Source: Alcanivorax profundi (GTDB lineage Bacteria > Pseudomonadota > Gammaproteobacteria > Pseudomonadales > Alcanivoracaceae). From it: 55,904 nt of DNA. Below are positions 1 to 8,602 of this stretch, one piece after another. Each line of letters starts with the position of its first letter. Within the stretch, counting starts at the first letter, position 1. The position numbers were made by a program, and so were the translations under genes. The notes under the pieces are model-generated. The model was not told where the DNA came from and made no database searches. It saw only the letters and a list, made by a program, of their open reading frames with translations. The stretch covers positions 1 through 55,904 of the forward strand of contig NZ_QYYA01000007.1 of NCBI RefSeq assembly GCF_003597125.1, read 5' to 3'.

Positions 1-208
1 TGGCCTTCCGAAGAAGGAGCACTTAATACATGCTCAGTTCGTCATCTGAATTAACAAAAACTTGTTGACTCGTTCAGAACTGATATCTCTTAAAGATCCA
101 ATCCCAAACAGGTCCCACACGTTTGCTTGCCTGATTGTTAAAGAGCTTGGAAGCTGTTTGCTTCCCGACTGCGTCGTTGGCGTGTTGCCGTGTCCGCCGT
201 CGTTGTGG
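1..208 (-). other. Leader of a 16S rRNA operon (rRNA gene lies beyond the left edge)
   Basis: Read on the minus strand, this stretch has the layout of a gammaproteobacterial 16S leader. A boxA antitermination element (GCTCTTTAACAAT) lies at 134-146. About 20 nt further on comes a GTGTGGG segment typical of the sequence between boxA and the 16S 5' end. No mature 16S sequence is inside the window, so the rRNA operon must continue to the left. A contig edge at an rRNA operon is typical of short-read assemblies. The short open frames here are not credible genes. Confidence 0.8.
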
Positions 209-262
209 GGGCGCATTCTAGAGATTTCCGGAGAACCGTCAACACTTTTTTCACGACTTTTT
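207..262 (-). promoter_or_regulatory. rRNA operon P1-type promoter
   Basis: On the minus strand there is a -35 box TTGACG (237-242), a 16-bp spacer and a -10 box TAGAAT (215-220), followed by a GC-rich discriminator GCGCCCCC. The 16-bp spacer and GC discriminator match growth-rate and ppGpp-controlled rrn P1 promoters. A/T runs upstream (about 243-262) resemble an UP element. The start site should be near 208. Confidence 0.8.
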
Positions 263-294
263 TATCAAACGGTCACCTTTTAAGCATGGAGTGC

Positions 295-324
295 AAAAAA
301 GCGCCGAAAACCCCCTTTTTCGGC
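295..324 (-). terminator. Intrinsic terminator after msrQ
   Basis: On the minus strand an 8-bp GCCGAAAA/TTTTCGGC stem is followed by GC and six T. It overlaps the first base of the msrQ stop codon. It separates the msrPQ transcript from the rRNA promoter about 50 bp downstream. Confidence 0.8.
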
Positions 325-908
325 TATTTGTTGCTCAACCTGTGATCTTTCAGGCCGCGATAAATCAACAGCATCGCCAGAACAAGCGCAAAGATCAGGG
401 TCTCCCCGTAGCCGGATTTCTGTACCCAGCTCTGGTGTACCACCCCCAAGATGACAGCCGGAAAGACCAAACGGTGCAATTTCGCCCACCGCGCGCCCAT
501 GCGACGACGGGCCTTGCGTGTACTGGTTGCCGCCAATGGCCACATTGCCAGCCAGCCAAGCAAACCAACAATGATATAGGGCCGCTTGCCAAGCTCCTCC
601 CCAAGATAGTTTGGATCCCAGCCCAGCAACAAGGTTGCCCAGGCAAGAAAGTGCAGACTGACATAGCCAAATGCCCACACCCCAAAGGTGCGCCGCCAGA
701 CCACCAGACCCGGAACCCTCAGTAGCTGTGCCGCGGGCCGCATGGTCAGACAGGTCAGCAACAGCACCAGAGCCCACCAGCCCAGGCGCTCCACAAACAC
801 CTCAGCCGGGTCGGGCCCCAACTGTCCACTGGCCGCCTCCAATACCAGCCATGCCAGGGGCGCCGCCCCCAATGGCCATCCCAGCCAGGTCCAATAGCGG
901 GTTTTCAT
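324..908 (-). CDS. msrQ: MsrQ, haem b membrane subunit of the methionine sulfoxide reductase system
   Basis: MsrQ (formerly YedZ) is the inner-membrane cytochrome b subunit that passes quinone-derived electrons to MsrP in the periplasm. The product is 194 residues with about six hydrophobic segments and conserved histidines in transmembrane stretches (VSLHFLAW, AKLHRLVF, GVVHQSW) that fit haem ligation. Its ATG (906-908) overlaps the msrP TGA by one base (TGATG), so translation is coupled. The order msrP-msrQ is the usual operon. A TTG one codon upstream (911) is a less likely start. Confidence 0.93.
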   Translation of the reverse strand: MKTRYWTWLGWPLGAAPLAWLVLEAASGQLGPDPAEVFVERLGWWALVLLLTCLTMRPAAQLLRVPGLVVWRRTFGVWAFGYVSLHFLAWATLLLGWDPNYLGEELGKRPYIIVGLLGWLAMWPLAATSTRKARRRMGARWAKLHRLVFPAVILGVVHQSWVQKSGYGETLIFALVLAMLLIYRGLKDHRLSNK

Positions 909-1903
909 CAATAATTCCGCTTCAGGTCCATGCCTTTGTAGAGCGAGGCGACCTGCTCATAGCCATTGAACATGCGGGTTGGCACCCAGTTCGGGTCGAA
1001 AAAGGAATTGGGCAAGCGGCGCTCACGGCTCTGCGACCAGCGAGGATGATCAACTTCCGGGTTAACGTTGGCATAAAAGCCATATTCCCCTGGCGCCAGC
1101 ATGTTCCAGGTGGTGGCAGGTTCGCTCTCGGTCAGTTCGATTCTGACAATGGACTTGATGGACTTGAAACCGTATTTCCACGGCACGACCAACCGAAACG
1201 GCGCACCATTCTGATTGGGTAGCGTTCGCCCATAGAGGCCAACAGCCATCAATGTCAGGGGATGCATCGCCTCATCCAGCCTCAACCCTTCCCGGTAGGG
1301 CCAATCAATGCCGGTGAAGGGGGATTTCACTCCCGGCATCTGCTCCGGGTCTGCGAGGCTAGTGAAGGCCACATATTTCGCCTTACTGGTCGGCTGCACC
1401 TTTTTGAGTATGGCGGCCAGAGGCACCCCGATCCAGGGAATGACCATGGACCACGCTTCGACACAACGCAGCCGGTAGATGCGCTCTTCCAGTGTCAGCC
1501 CCTCAAGCAGGGTCTCCAGCGGATAGTCACCCGGCTTTTCAACCTCGCCGGCGACGGTGACGGTCCACGGGTCCGTCTGCAGCGTATGAGCATTATCCGC
1601 CGGGTCCGTCTTACCGGTGCCAAATTCATAGAAATTGTTATATCCGGTCACATCCTGATAGGGCGTTAGCGACTCATCCGCCCCGGACTTCACCTCCTTC
1701 GCCTTGGCCACTTGGTCTTTCAGCCAGCGAGGCCTGGAAGCGTCTTCACCCACGGAGTTAATCGCATGAGCCCAACCAGGCAAGACGCCGAACAAGCTTG
1801 CCAACCCACCAAGCATCATCAACTCGCGACGCTTGAGATACACTGATTCAGGCGTAATTTCGTGGCTTTTGGGCTCAGAAAGGTCTTTGTGGCGAATAAT
1901 CAT
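908..1903 (-). CDS. msrP: MsrP, periplasmic molybdopterin methionine sulfoxide reductase catalytic subunit
   Basis: MsrP (YedY) reduces methionine sulfoxide in oxidised periplasmic proteins using a molybdopterin cofactor. The 331-residue product has a twin-arginine signal near residues 25-47 ([11 protein letters not shown], then a hydrophobic stretch ending WAHA), which fits Tat export of a folded Mo enzyme. The segment [10 protein letters not shown] carries the cysteine expected to ligate molybdenum. The ATG at 1903 lies 5 nt after GGGAG, and a GTG just upstream (1906) is also possible. It forms an operon with msrQ. Length and motifs match the family. Confidence 0.94.
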   Translation of the reverse strand: MIIRHKDLSEPKSHEITPESVYLKRRELMMLGGLASLFGVLPGWAHAINSVGEDASRPRWLKDQVAKAKEVKSGADESLTPYQDVTGYNNFYEFGTGKTDPADNAHTLQTDPWTVTVAGEVEKPGDYPLETLLEGLTLEERIYRLRCVEAWSMVIPWIGVPLAAILKKVQPTSKAKYVAFTSLADPEQMPGVKSPFTGIDWPYREGLRLDEAMHPLTLMAVGLYGRTLPNQNGAPFRLVVPWKYGFKSIKSIVRIELTESEPATTWNMLAPGEYGFYANVNPEVDHPRWSQSRERRLPNSFFDPNWVPTRMFNGYEQVASLYKGMDLKRNY

Positions 1904-1943
1904 CACAGCTCCCGGTTAGCTGGCATGAGAACAGAGTAACCAT

Positions 1944-1977
1944 AAAAAAGGGCGCCTTTGTGAAGACGCCCTTTTTT
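1944..1977. terminator. Bidirectional intrinsic terminator
   Basis: An 11-bp perfect stem (AAAAAAGGGCG at 1944-1954 pairing with 1967-1977) with a 12-nt loop has A6 and T6 at its ends, so it can work in either direction. By position it ends the leftward transcript of the gene at 2026-2703, upstream of msrP. Confidence 0.8.
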
Positions 1978-2025
1978 GATGTCACAGGATGACCATTGTT
2001 ACACGCAGCATGCGCTGCCTTTCTA

Positions 2026-2703
2026 TTAGTTGGTCAGCAACACATAATTGTTATACACGGGCCCCAGGTTCTTCACCTGAACCTGAAACTCACCGGTCCA
2101 TCTGGGATTCCAGGCGCAGTACGGACGATCGTCCCGCATGGTATCGGAGCAAATCGCATTCCCGTTTTCGTCAAACACAAACAAATCAAGATCGGTATCA
2201 CCATCCCCCCGGATCAGGATTTCAGCTTGACGCCCTCCGGTGAAGGTAATGTCGTAGACATCCGTAGTTCCGGCATAGACACGATCATGATGCCCAATGG
2301 CACCATAATGCGCCCCGCGGGAAACCACCGTATCACTAGCCATTGCGACAACGGAAAGAAGAAGCGGATTCTCGCCAGCGTACTGTTTGGCGAGTTCGGC
2401 CAGAGCGACCTGATCCGGTTTTTGCGAAGGTTTGTCACTCACCCCTTCCACCGTTTTGTCACGAGATTCACTGTCCACGGCAACGGACTGCTGCAGACGC
2501 AAAGCCGCAGCCAGTAGTAGCGCATCCTTCTTCTCTCGCCCTATCGCTTCCAGACTCGCCGAGAGACTGAGCGCATCCATGGCTGGACTGGATTCCACCT
2601 TGGTCTCCGTGTCCAGATTCTCACCGACTTTCTTGTCCGCAATCACTTGGCCCGGCGCCACCACAGCAGCCAACACCGACAGCGTAATCATCGTCTTTTT
2701 CAT
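2026..2703 (-). CDS. Secreted protein of unknown function with a C-terminal PPC-like beta domain
   Basis: No firm family assignment. The 225-residue product starts with a Sec signal peptide (MKKTMITLSVLAAVVAPGQV, cleavage near residue 22). A charged, probably helical stretch follows (about 30-120). The C-terminal ~85 residues look like a bacterial pre-peptidase C-terminal (PPC) beta-sandwich: a GDGDTDLDLFVFDENGN segment with alternating Asp, two cysteines (ICSD, YCAW) and a final YVLLTN strand. PPC domains occur on secreted proteins, so an extracytoplasmic place is likely. It is the last gene of a leftward cluster with the FecR-like and CHASE2 genes, but 149 bp separate it from them and that gap holds a dyad, so it may have its own promoter. 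The SD GGGGAAGG supports the ATG at 2703. Confidence 0.75.
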   Translation of the reverse strand: MKKTMITLSVLAAVVAPGQVIADKKVGENLDTETKVESSPAMDALSLSASLEAIGREKKDALLLAAALRLQQSVAVDSESRDKTVEGVSDKPSQKPDQVALAELAKQYAGENPLLLSVVAMASDTVVSRGAHYGAIGHHDRVYAGTTDVYDITFTGGRQAEILIRGDGDTDLDLFVFDENGNAICSDTMRDDRPYCAWNPRWTGEFQVQVKNLGPVYNNYVLLTN

Positions 2704-2818
2704 GACCTTCCCCTCTCACCTGAATCCGGCCAGACACCGGCATAATCCGCAACCAGGGCAGTCTGTTATCAGCCACCGCCCAACCGACTCGTTATATCCC
2801 AGCCGCCCCCGCAGCCGC

Positions 2819-2836
2819 ATCCCCCATTTGAGGGAT
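2819..2836. promoter_or_regulatory. Candidate operator (imperfect 18-bp palindrome)
   Basis: ATCCC-n-CA-nn-TG-n-GGGAT is symmetric at 14 of 18 positions. It lies in the 149-bp gap upstream of the PPC-like gene, 16 bp past the stop codon of the FecR-like gene. A TATAAC hexamer occurs about 30 bp downstream on the minus strand. The dyad could instead be a weak RNA hairpin, because it has no T run. Confidence 0.4.
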
Positions 2837-2852
2837 AAACACAGATCGGCTT

Positions 2853-3659
2853 TTATTCCACAGGAATTAGGCGTGTAAAAAGCGCACTTGCCAGCTCAGT
2901 GGAAGCGCGAATGGACCACAACTGCTGCACCCCCTCAAGCTCAAGCCCGTCACCATCACGGATCAAGGCCAGCGCCGCCAGTTCAGGTAACACGGACACC
3001 TCCCCCCCTTTTTTTTGCAGCGGATCCATCCAGTTCAGAGAGACAGGAAGACAGCGCTGCCCCGCACACACATGCACTAAGTAATTGCCCGCCGGCAACG
3101 CACGCATATCCACCACTGTCATACCAGCTTGCCCGGGTGTAAGGGGCAAATCTTGCCCGAAACCGTCCACCCGCACAGAGTCCACCTTCGCACCACGCTC
3201 ATGAATCAGAATCATTTGATCACGGCGCTGCAGGCGATTGTCGAAGGGAGAGACGTAGTAAAGGGAGAGCGATTGAAACCCGCGCGATGCCATGGCAACT
3301 GTCAACGGCTCCTCACGCTCAGCATCCGTCGCCCCGAGAACCGAAAGGGCCCAGTCCAGCATGTTGCCCGCCACGGTGTCTCCTGACGCTTCGACAGGGA
3401 GACGATAAGGGCTGTTTGCCGGGCTGACCTCCACATCTTCCCCTGCATAGCGGATAGTGACTTTGCCACCAGGAGCAACAAGAACACGCTCCCCGGGTTG
3501 AATGACCGCGAACAAACTGGCTGGGCGCTCGTCATCACCCGCAATCGTGGCAAGATCGGGATTGTTCGCCGCCACAATCACCCCAACCGCCTGGCCTGCC
3601 GCTACCAGGGACGGCAAAACCATCACAACCGCCAGCATCAATGCCCTGAATTCCCTCAC
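2853..3659 (-). CDS. Secreted FecR-like protein of unknown function
   Basis: A 268-residue exported protein with an N-terminal signal sequence (MREFRALMLAVVMVLPSLVAAG). Residues about 45-85 (IQPGERVLVAPGGKVTIRYA and following) resemble the FecR-type beta domain, where a 'GD/GE-R-V-x-T-...-V-x-L-x-F' pattern is usual. A later segment carries a close cysteine pair (HVCAGQRCLP) suited to a disulfide. The start is GTG and overlaps the stop of the CHASE2 gene by 4 bp (GTGA), so translation is coupled. CHASE2 and FecR-like proteins often neighbour each other in bacteria, which supports the call. No transmembrane signalling segment is present, so this is not a classical FecR anti-sigma protein. Confidence 0.7.
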   Translation of the reverse strand: MREFRALMLAVVMVLPSLVAAGQAVGVIVAANNPDLATIAGDDERPASLFAVIQPGERVLVAPGGKVTIRYAGEDVEVSPANSPYRLPVEASGDTVAGNMLDWALSVLGATDAEREEPLTVAMASRGFQSLSLYYVSPFDNRLQRRDQMILIHERGAKVDSVRVDGFGQDLPLTPGQAGMTVVDMRALPAGNYLVHVCAGQRCLPVSLNWMDPLQKKGGEVSVLPELAALALIRDGDGLELEGVQQLWSIRASTELASALFTRLIPVE

Positions 3660-5032
3660 TTCAGCACCCCCTTTATGCCTTTTCGCCGTACCTTGTGATA
3701 GCTAAACGTCGCTTTTGCAAACACGCTCCTCATTTGCACGGCGAGAATTGGCAACGCGAAATCCAGCCATACACCCTGACTGAACGCCAGCAAACTGAAG
3801 GGCACAACCAACAGAGCGATAACGGCAGAACTGACAAGGGTGGCCGCAAACGGGGACATCACAACAAACAACCATGAAACCCCGAGTATTAATAACAGAT
3901 CGACCAGCAGGATCAGCACAAACGGTGGGCGCTGCACCTGATCCAACCCCTGCAAAGCGGTAATGCTGTTTGCAAGAACCAGTGAGCCCGGCATTTGTCC
4001 GACTGGCGTCAGATGAATATCACCGGAATCGCGATGACTGGCGCCGATAATCACGATTGCACCGGTCAGCAGGCCTCCAGTCGAAAAACGCTTTGCGGCA
4101 AGCACATCGCGTGCAGACAGAATCGTCAGCGCTGGAACAGCCCTGCCTTGCCAGTCAACGGGGAAATAACCCGATTCAGGGTTTGGCGGCAGGGCAAATA
4201 CAATGCGGTGCTGCAATTGCTCTCCCGCCAAATCAATCTGTTTGCCTGAACCGAGGACAATCCGCCCGGAGAAGTGCGGCATGGCAAGACAACCCTGCTG
4301 ATCGGGCGCCAACAATGCCTCCAGCGACTTGTCTACGCCATCGCTCAGCATCACGGAAAGCAGCTGCACAGACGGCAGCAATACTAATCTATCGTTCTCG
4401 CATCCGCCGATGACCAACTGCCAATGGCGAATCACACCGTCAGGATCAGGGCGGTAAAGCGGCGCAGCCCAATGCAGATTGTCATTGGAAGCAACCAGCT
4501 CATCCAGCGCGGAATCACGAAAAGCCGGCAATCTGCTGTTGGCCGGCAGCAAGGAGGCCTGGGTTTTCATGAAAATCAATTGGGTCTTGGCCGCCTTACC
4601 CCCCTGATGGCGCGACAAGATGTCAGCCAAGGGAGCCAGATCCGTACGACGGCTGAGGTCGAAATCCACGAGGATTTGCGCGGGTTCGGCGTCAAGCAAA
4701 AGCGCAATAATACGGGCAATCCTGTCCGCAGGCGTTAACCAGGGCTCACCCCACTGGGCATAGGTTGCAGAATCGACATCAACCATTACGACAGGCTGAT
4801 CGGGCTGAGGCGCATACGGCGTGTTGGTGACCATTCGTGACAGCCAATCCAGGCCCCGGTCCTGCTGCCGTTTCACCATGGAACTATCAGGATTGAGGTG
4901 AATCCACACCACAATCGCCATTCCCACCAACAAGTTGACAACGAAAGGCCGCCATCGGGCAGGCAGCAGCGTCCACTTTCCGTGAACCCAGTGGTACAGC
5001 GCGGCAACAGCAGAGGGCCCGCTTTTAGTCAT
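3656..5032 (-). CDS. CHASE2 sensor-domain membrane protein without an output domain
   Basis: A 458-residue protein. One N-terminal transmembrane helix (about 29-46, FVVNLLVGMAIVVWIHL) is followed by a large extracytoplasmic CHASE2 domain (about 60-360, with VVMVDVDSATYAQWGEPWLTP and GAIVIIGASHRDSGDIHLTP as recognisable parts). Three closely spaced helices (about 370-440) follow. CHASE2 domains normally sense an unknown extracellular signal for adenylate cyclases, kinases or phosphatases attached after the third helix. Here the chain stops about 20 basic residues later (tail HKVRRKGIKGVLK), so no effector is fused. It heads the cassette with the FecR-like gene (4-bp overlap). ATG 5032 is preceded by AGGAAGGGA. 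Confidence 0.85.
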   Translation of the reverse strand: MTKSGPSAVAALYHWVHGKWTLLPARWRPFVVNLLVGMAIVVWIHLNPDSSMVKRQQDRGLDWLSRMVTNTPYAPQPDQPVVMVDVDSATYAQWGEPWLTPADRIARIIALLLDAEPAQILVDFDLSRRTDLAPLADILSRHQGGKAAKTQLIFMKTQASLLPANSRLPAFRDSALDELVASNDNLHWAAPLYRPDPDGVIRHWQLVIGGCENDRLVLLPSVQLLSVMLSDGVDKSLEALLAPDQQGCLAMPHFSGRIVLGSGKQIDLAGEQLQHRIVFALPPNPESGYFPVDWQGRAVPALTILSARDVLAAKRFSTGGLLTGAIVIIGASHRDSGDIHLTPVGQMPGSLVLANSITALQGLDQVQRPPFVLILLVDLLLILGVSWLFVVMSPFAATLVSSAVIALLVVPFSLLAFSQGVWLDFALPILAVQMRSVFAKATFSYHKVRRKGIKGVLK

Positions 5033-5107
5033 GTTCCCTTCCTGCCATTGGCGAAATACTGGCTACCCCCTCAGTGCACTCCCAGGCCAGCCAGATATCA
5101 GTAAGCG

Positions 5108-5890
5108 CTAGGCGCCGACACCCTTGCGTAAGTGCCACAAGCTCATCATCAGGCCCACCACCACATAAATCACAGCAGCAGAAAGCAGCACCAGAGGAGG
5201 ATCCAGAAACACAATGGCAAAAGCAATAATCACGCCCAACAATACCTTGAACGGCACCCGGCCAATGTGGAATTCCTTGAAGGAGTGATACTTCACCGAG
5301 GACACCATCAAAAGGCCCGCACCGGCGACCATGAAGGCTACCAGCCAGGATACGTCACTCCCCTCAATACCGCGACTCGCCCCCAACCACACCATGGTAG
5401 CCACCAAGCCGGCCCCGGTCGGACTGGGCAGCCCGATAAAAAAACGCTTGTCGGTCGATTCGGCCTGTACGTTGAAGCGCGCCAGACGCAGTGCAGCACA
5501 TGCAACGTAGATGAAGGCGGCCATCCAGCCAAACTTGCCCAGCCCGGACAGCGCCCAGGAATAGGCCACCAGTCCCGGCGCCACACCGAAAGCCACACAG
5601 TCGGAAAGCGAGTCATACTCTGCCCCGAACTTGCTCTGGGTGTTGGTCAGGCGGGCAACACCGCCATCCATGCCATCGAGAATGCCGGCCACAATGATGC
5701 CCAGCGCTGCGTTCTCGAACAGCCCGTTCATGGCCGCCACGATGGCATAAAAGCCGGCGAACAGGGCCCCGGTAGTGAACAGGTTCGGCAACAGGTAAAC
5801 CCCTTTGTGGCGGGCACCGGTACGCTGTTCGGCCTCCACCACTTCAAAGGTTTCCTGAGGTGGGGTAGTTGTCTTGTCGTTGTCCTGCAT
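5108..5890 (-). CDS. pssA: CDP-diacylglycerol--serine O-phosphatidyltransferase
   Basis: Makes phosphatidylserine from CDP-diacylglycerol and serine in the inner membrane, the first step toward phosphatidylethanolamine. The 260-residue product is a multi-helix membrane protein with the CDP-alcohol phosphotransferase signature D-G-x2-A-R-x8-G-x3-D-x3-D, seen here as DGMDGGVARL followed by FGAEYDSLSD. The ATG at 5890 (MQDNDKTTT) is chosen because the frame upstream is not conserved-looking and runs into the ilvC terminator. It lies downstream of ilvC, as in several pseudomonad relatives, but behind a terminator. Confidence 0.92.
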   Translation of the reverse strand: MQDNDKTTTPPQETFEVVEAEQRTGARHKGVYLLPNLFTTGALFAGFYAIVAAMNGLFENAALGIIVAGILDGMDGGVARLTNTQSKFGAEYDSLSDCVAFGVAPGLVAYSWALSGLGKFGWMAAFIYVACAALRLARFNVQAESTDKRFFIGLPSPTGAGLVATMVWLGASRGIEGSDVSWLVAFMVAGAGLLMVSSVKYHSFKEFHIGRVPFKVLLGVIIAFAIVFLDPPLVLLSAAVIYVVVGLMMSLWHLRKGVGA

Positions 5891-5942
5891 GGAAATCCGT
5901 CCCAAAGATGATGAGGCTAGTGTAACGCACCCCCCGAAAACA

Positions 5943-5968
5943 AAAAACGCGGCCGAAGCCGCGTTTTT
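5943..5968. terminator. Bidirectional intrinsic terminator after ilvC
   Basis: An 11-bp stem AAAAACGCGGC/GCCGCGTTTTT with a CGAA tetraloop. It is T-rich on either strand and lies directly 3' of ilvC. Confidence 0.88.
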
Positions 5969-5985
5969 GTGATCGTCACAAAAGC

Positions 5986-7086
<1,101 letters not shown>

Positions 7087-7095
7087 CTATCTGTC

Positions 7096-7134
7096 GCATT
7101 GCGTAAAATGATATATTTGAAACATTGCATTGCG
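7096..7134. promoter_or_regulatory. Candidate IlvY operator region between ilvC and ilvY
   Basis: Two identical GCATTGCG octamers (7096-7103 and 7127-7134) lie 31 bp apart, about three helical turns, in the divergent ilvC/ilvY intergenic region. The spacing places both on the same DNA face, as expected for a LysR tetramer covering its own promoter and the target promoter. The match to IlvY specificity is inferred from position only. Confidence 0.5.
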
Positions 7135-7151
7135 ATTAAAGAAACACAGCC

Positions 7152-8036
7152 ATGGATACCAAACCCCTTCGCCTGTTCCTGACCCTGGCAGACACCCTGC
7201 ACTTCGGCCGGGCCAGCAGCATGTGCCACGTGAGCCCCTCCACGCTCAGCCGCACCATTCAACAATTGGAAGACGAGCTGGGAGCCGCGCTGTTCTACCG
7301 GGACAATCGCAGTGTCACACTGACCCGCGAAGGGCAGCGTTTTCAGGAATATGCCCGCGACACCCTCACCCGCTGGGACAACCTGCGCCACGCCTTGCAG
7401 GAAGACCGCCGCGTGTTACAGGGCGAGTTGAGCCTGTATTGTTCGGTGACCGCCAGCTACAGCTTCCTGTATGACCTGCTCAGCAGTTTCCGCCACCAGT
7501 ACCCGCGCATTGAACTGAAACTGCACACCGGGGACCCGGCACAAGCCGTGCACCGGGTGCAGCAGGGCGAAGAGGATATCGCCATCGGCGCCAGGCCCGA
7601 CCACCTGCCAACCGGGATTGCCTTTCGCCCCATCGCCCGCTCGCCCTTGCTGTTCATTGCCCAGGCCGGGCAGGCCCAACTGGCGGAACACCTCAGCGGC
7701 ACCGCCAGCAAAAGCGCCTGGGAAGACACCCCCATGATCCTTTCTGAAGAAGGCCTGGCCAGGGAACGCGTGGATCGATGGTTTCGGCAACTGGGGGTCA
7801 AACCCCATATTTATGCTCAGGTCGGCGGCAACGAGGCCATCGTCAGCATGGTGAGTCTGGGGTTTGGGGTCGGGGTAGTGCCCAAGATTGTGCTCGACAA
7901 CAGCCCACTGGCAGGACGCACCCGGACACTGGACGTCCAACCCGCTCTGGCGCCCTATGAAGTGGGCCTCTTTACACAGGAGCGCCGCAAGGAAGAACCG
8001 CTGATTAACGCCTTCTGGTCACAGGTGGCCGAATGA
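7152..8036 (+). CDS. ilvY: LysR-family activator IlvY
   Basis: A 294-residue LysR-type regulator with an N-terminal winged helix-turn-helix (about 1-60; FGRASSMCHVSPSTLSRTIQ) and a periplasmic-binding-like effector domain (about 90-290). Divergent transcription from ilvC is diagnostic for IlvY, which activates ilvC when acetolactate or acetohydroxybutyrate is bound. A weak SD precedes the ATG, which suits a low-abundance autoregulated protein. It converges on ilvH, with a very long terminator hairpin between them. Confidence 0.92.
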   Translation: MDTKPLRLFLTLADTLHFGRASSMCHVSPSTLSRTIQQLEDELGAALFYRDNRSVTLTREGQRFQEYARDTLTRWDNLRHALQEDRRVLQGELSLYCSVTASYSFLYDLLSSFRHQYPRIELKLHTGDPAQAVHRVQQGEEDIAIGARPDHLPTGIAFRPIARSPLLFIAQAGQAQLAEHLSGTASKSAWEDTPMILSEEGLARERVDRWFRQLGVKPHIYAQVGGNEAIVSMVSLGFGVGVVPKIVLDNSPLAGRTRTLDVQPALAPYEVGLFTQERRKEEPLINAFWSQVAE

Positions 8037-8049
8037 CGCTTTCGCGCAA

Positions 8050-8105
8050 CACACCGCCCACAAAAAAGCCGCTCTAACGTGAGCGGCTTTTTTGTGGGCG
8101 GTGTG
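8050..8105. terminator. Bidirectional terminator with a perfect 24-bp stem
   Basis: Positions 8050-8073 pair perfectly with 8082-8105 around an 8-nt loop. The inner part is a normal terminator (AGCCGCT/AGCGGCT with flanking A6/T6). Twelve further G/C-rich pairs extend the stem outside the T run. It lies between the convergent ilvY and ilvH genes. Confidence 0.9.
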
Positions 8106-8110
8106 AGTCT

Positions 8111-8602
8111 TTACAGGCTCAACACCTTCTCACCCCGGGAGATCCCGGACACACCGGAACGCACCACTTCCAGTACCTGGGTTTCCCCAATGGCACCGAT
8201 AAAGGCATCCAGTTTGTCAGAGGCACCCGTTAGCTGGATGGTGTAGACGGTACTGGTCACATCCACGATCTGGCCACGGAAGATATCCACACTGCGCTTC
8301 ACCTCGGCACGCTGAGCGCCGGTGGCCTTCACCTTGATGAGCATCAGTTCACGCTCGATGTGGGCCCCTTCGGTCAGGTCAACCAGCTTGACCACCTCGA
8401 TCAGCTTGTTCAGGTGCTTGGTGATCTGCTCAATCTTCAGGTCATCACCGAAGGTGGTCAGGGTCAGGCGAGACAGGGTCTTGTCTTCCGTCGGGGCCAC
8501 CGACAGGGTGTCGATGTTATAGCCACGCTGGGAGAACAGACCGATGACCCGGCTCAGGGCGCCAGGTTCGTTTTCCATGAGGATAGAAATAATTCGACGC
8601 AT
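8111..8602 (-). CDS. ilvH: Acetolactate synthase small (regulatory) subunit
   Basis: The 163-residue ACT-domain subunit that raises activity of the catalytic subunit and confers valine feedback inhibition. [23 protein letters not shown] is the N-terminal ACT domain, and a second ACT-like domain lies in the C-terminal half. ATG 8602 overlaps the ilvI TGA by one base (TGATG), so the subunits are made in a coupled ratio. Confidence 0.96.
   Translation of the reverse strand: MRRIISILMENEPGALSRVIGLFSQRGYNIDTLSVAPTEDKTLSRLTLTTFGDDLKIEQITKHLNKLIEVVKLVDLTEGAHIERELMLIKVKATGAQRAEVKRSVDIFRGQIVDVTSTVYTIQLTGASDKLDAFIGAIGETQVLEVVRSGVSGISRGEKVLSL

Noticed and set aside
62-283. A 73-codon rightward frame in the rRNA leader and promoter
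   Set aside because: It runs antisense through boxA and the -10/-35 boxes, has no SD, and lies in a region explained as rRNA leader.
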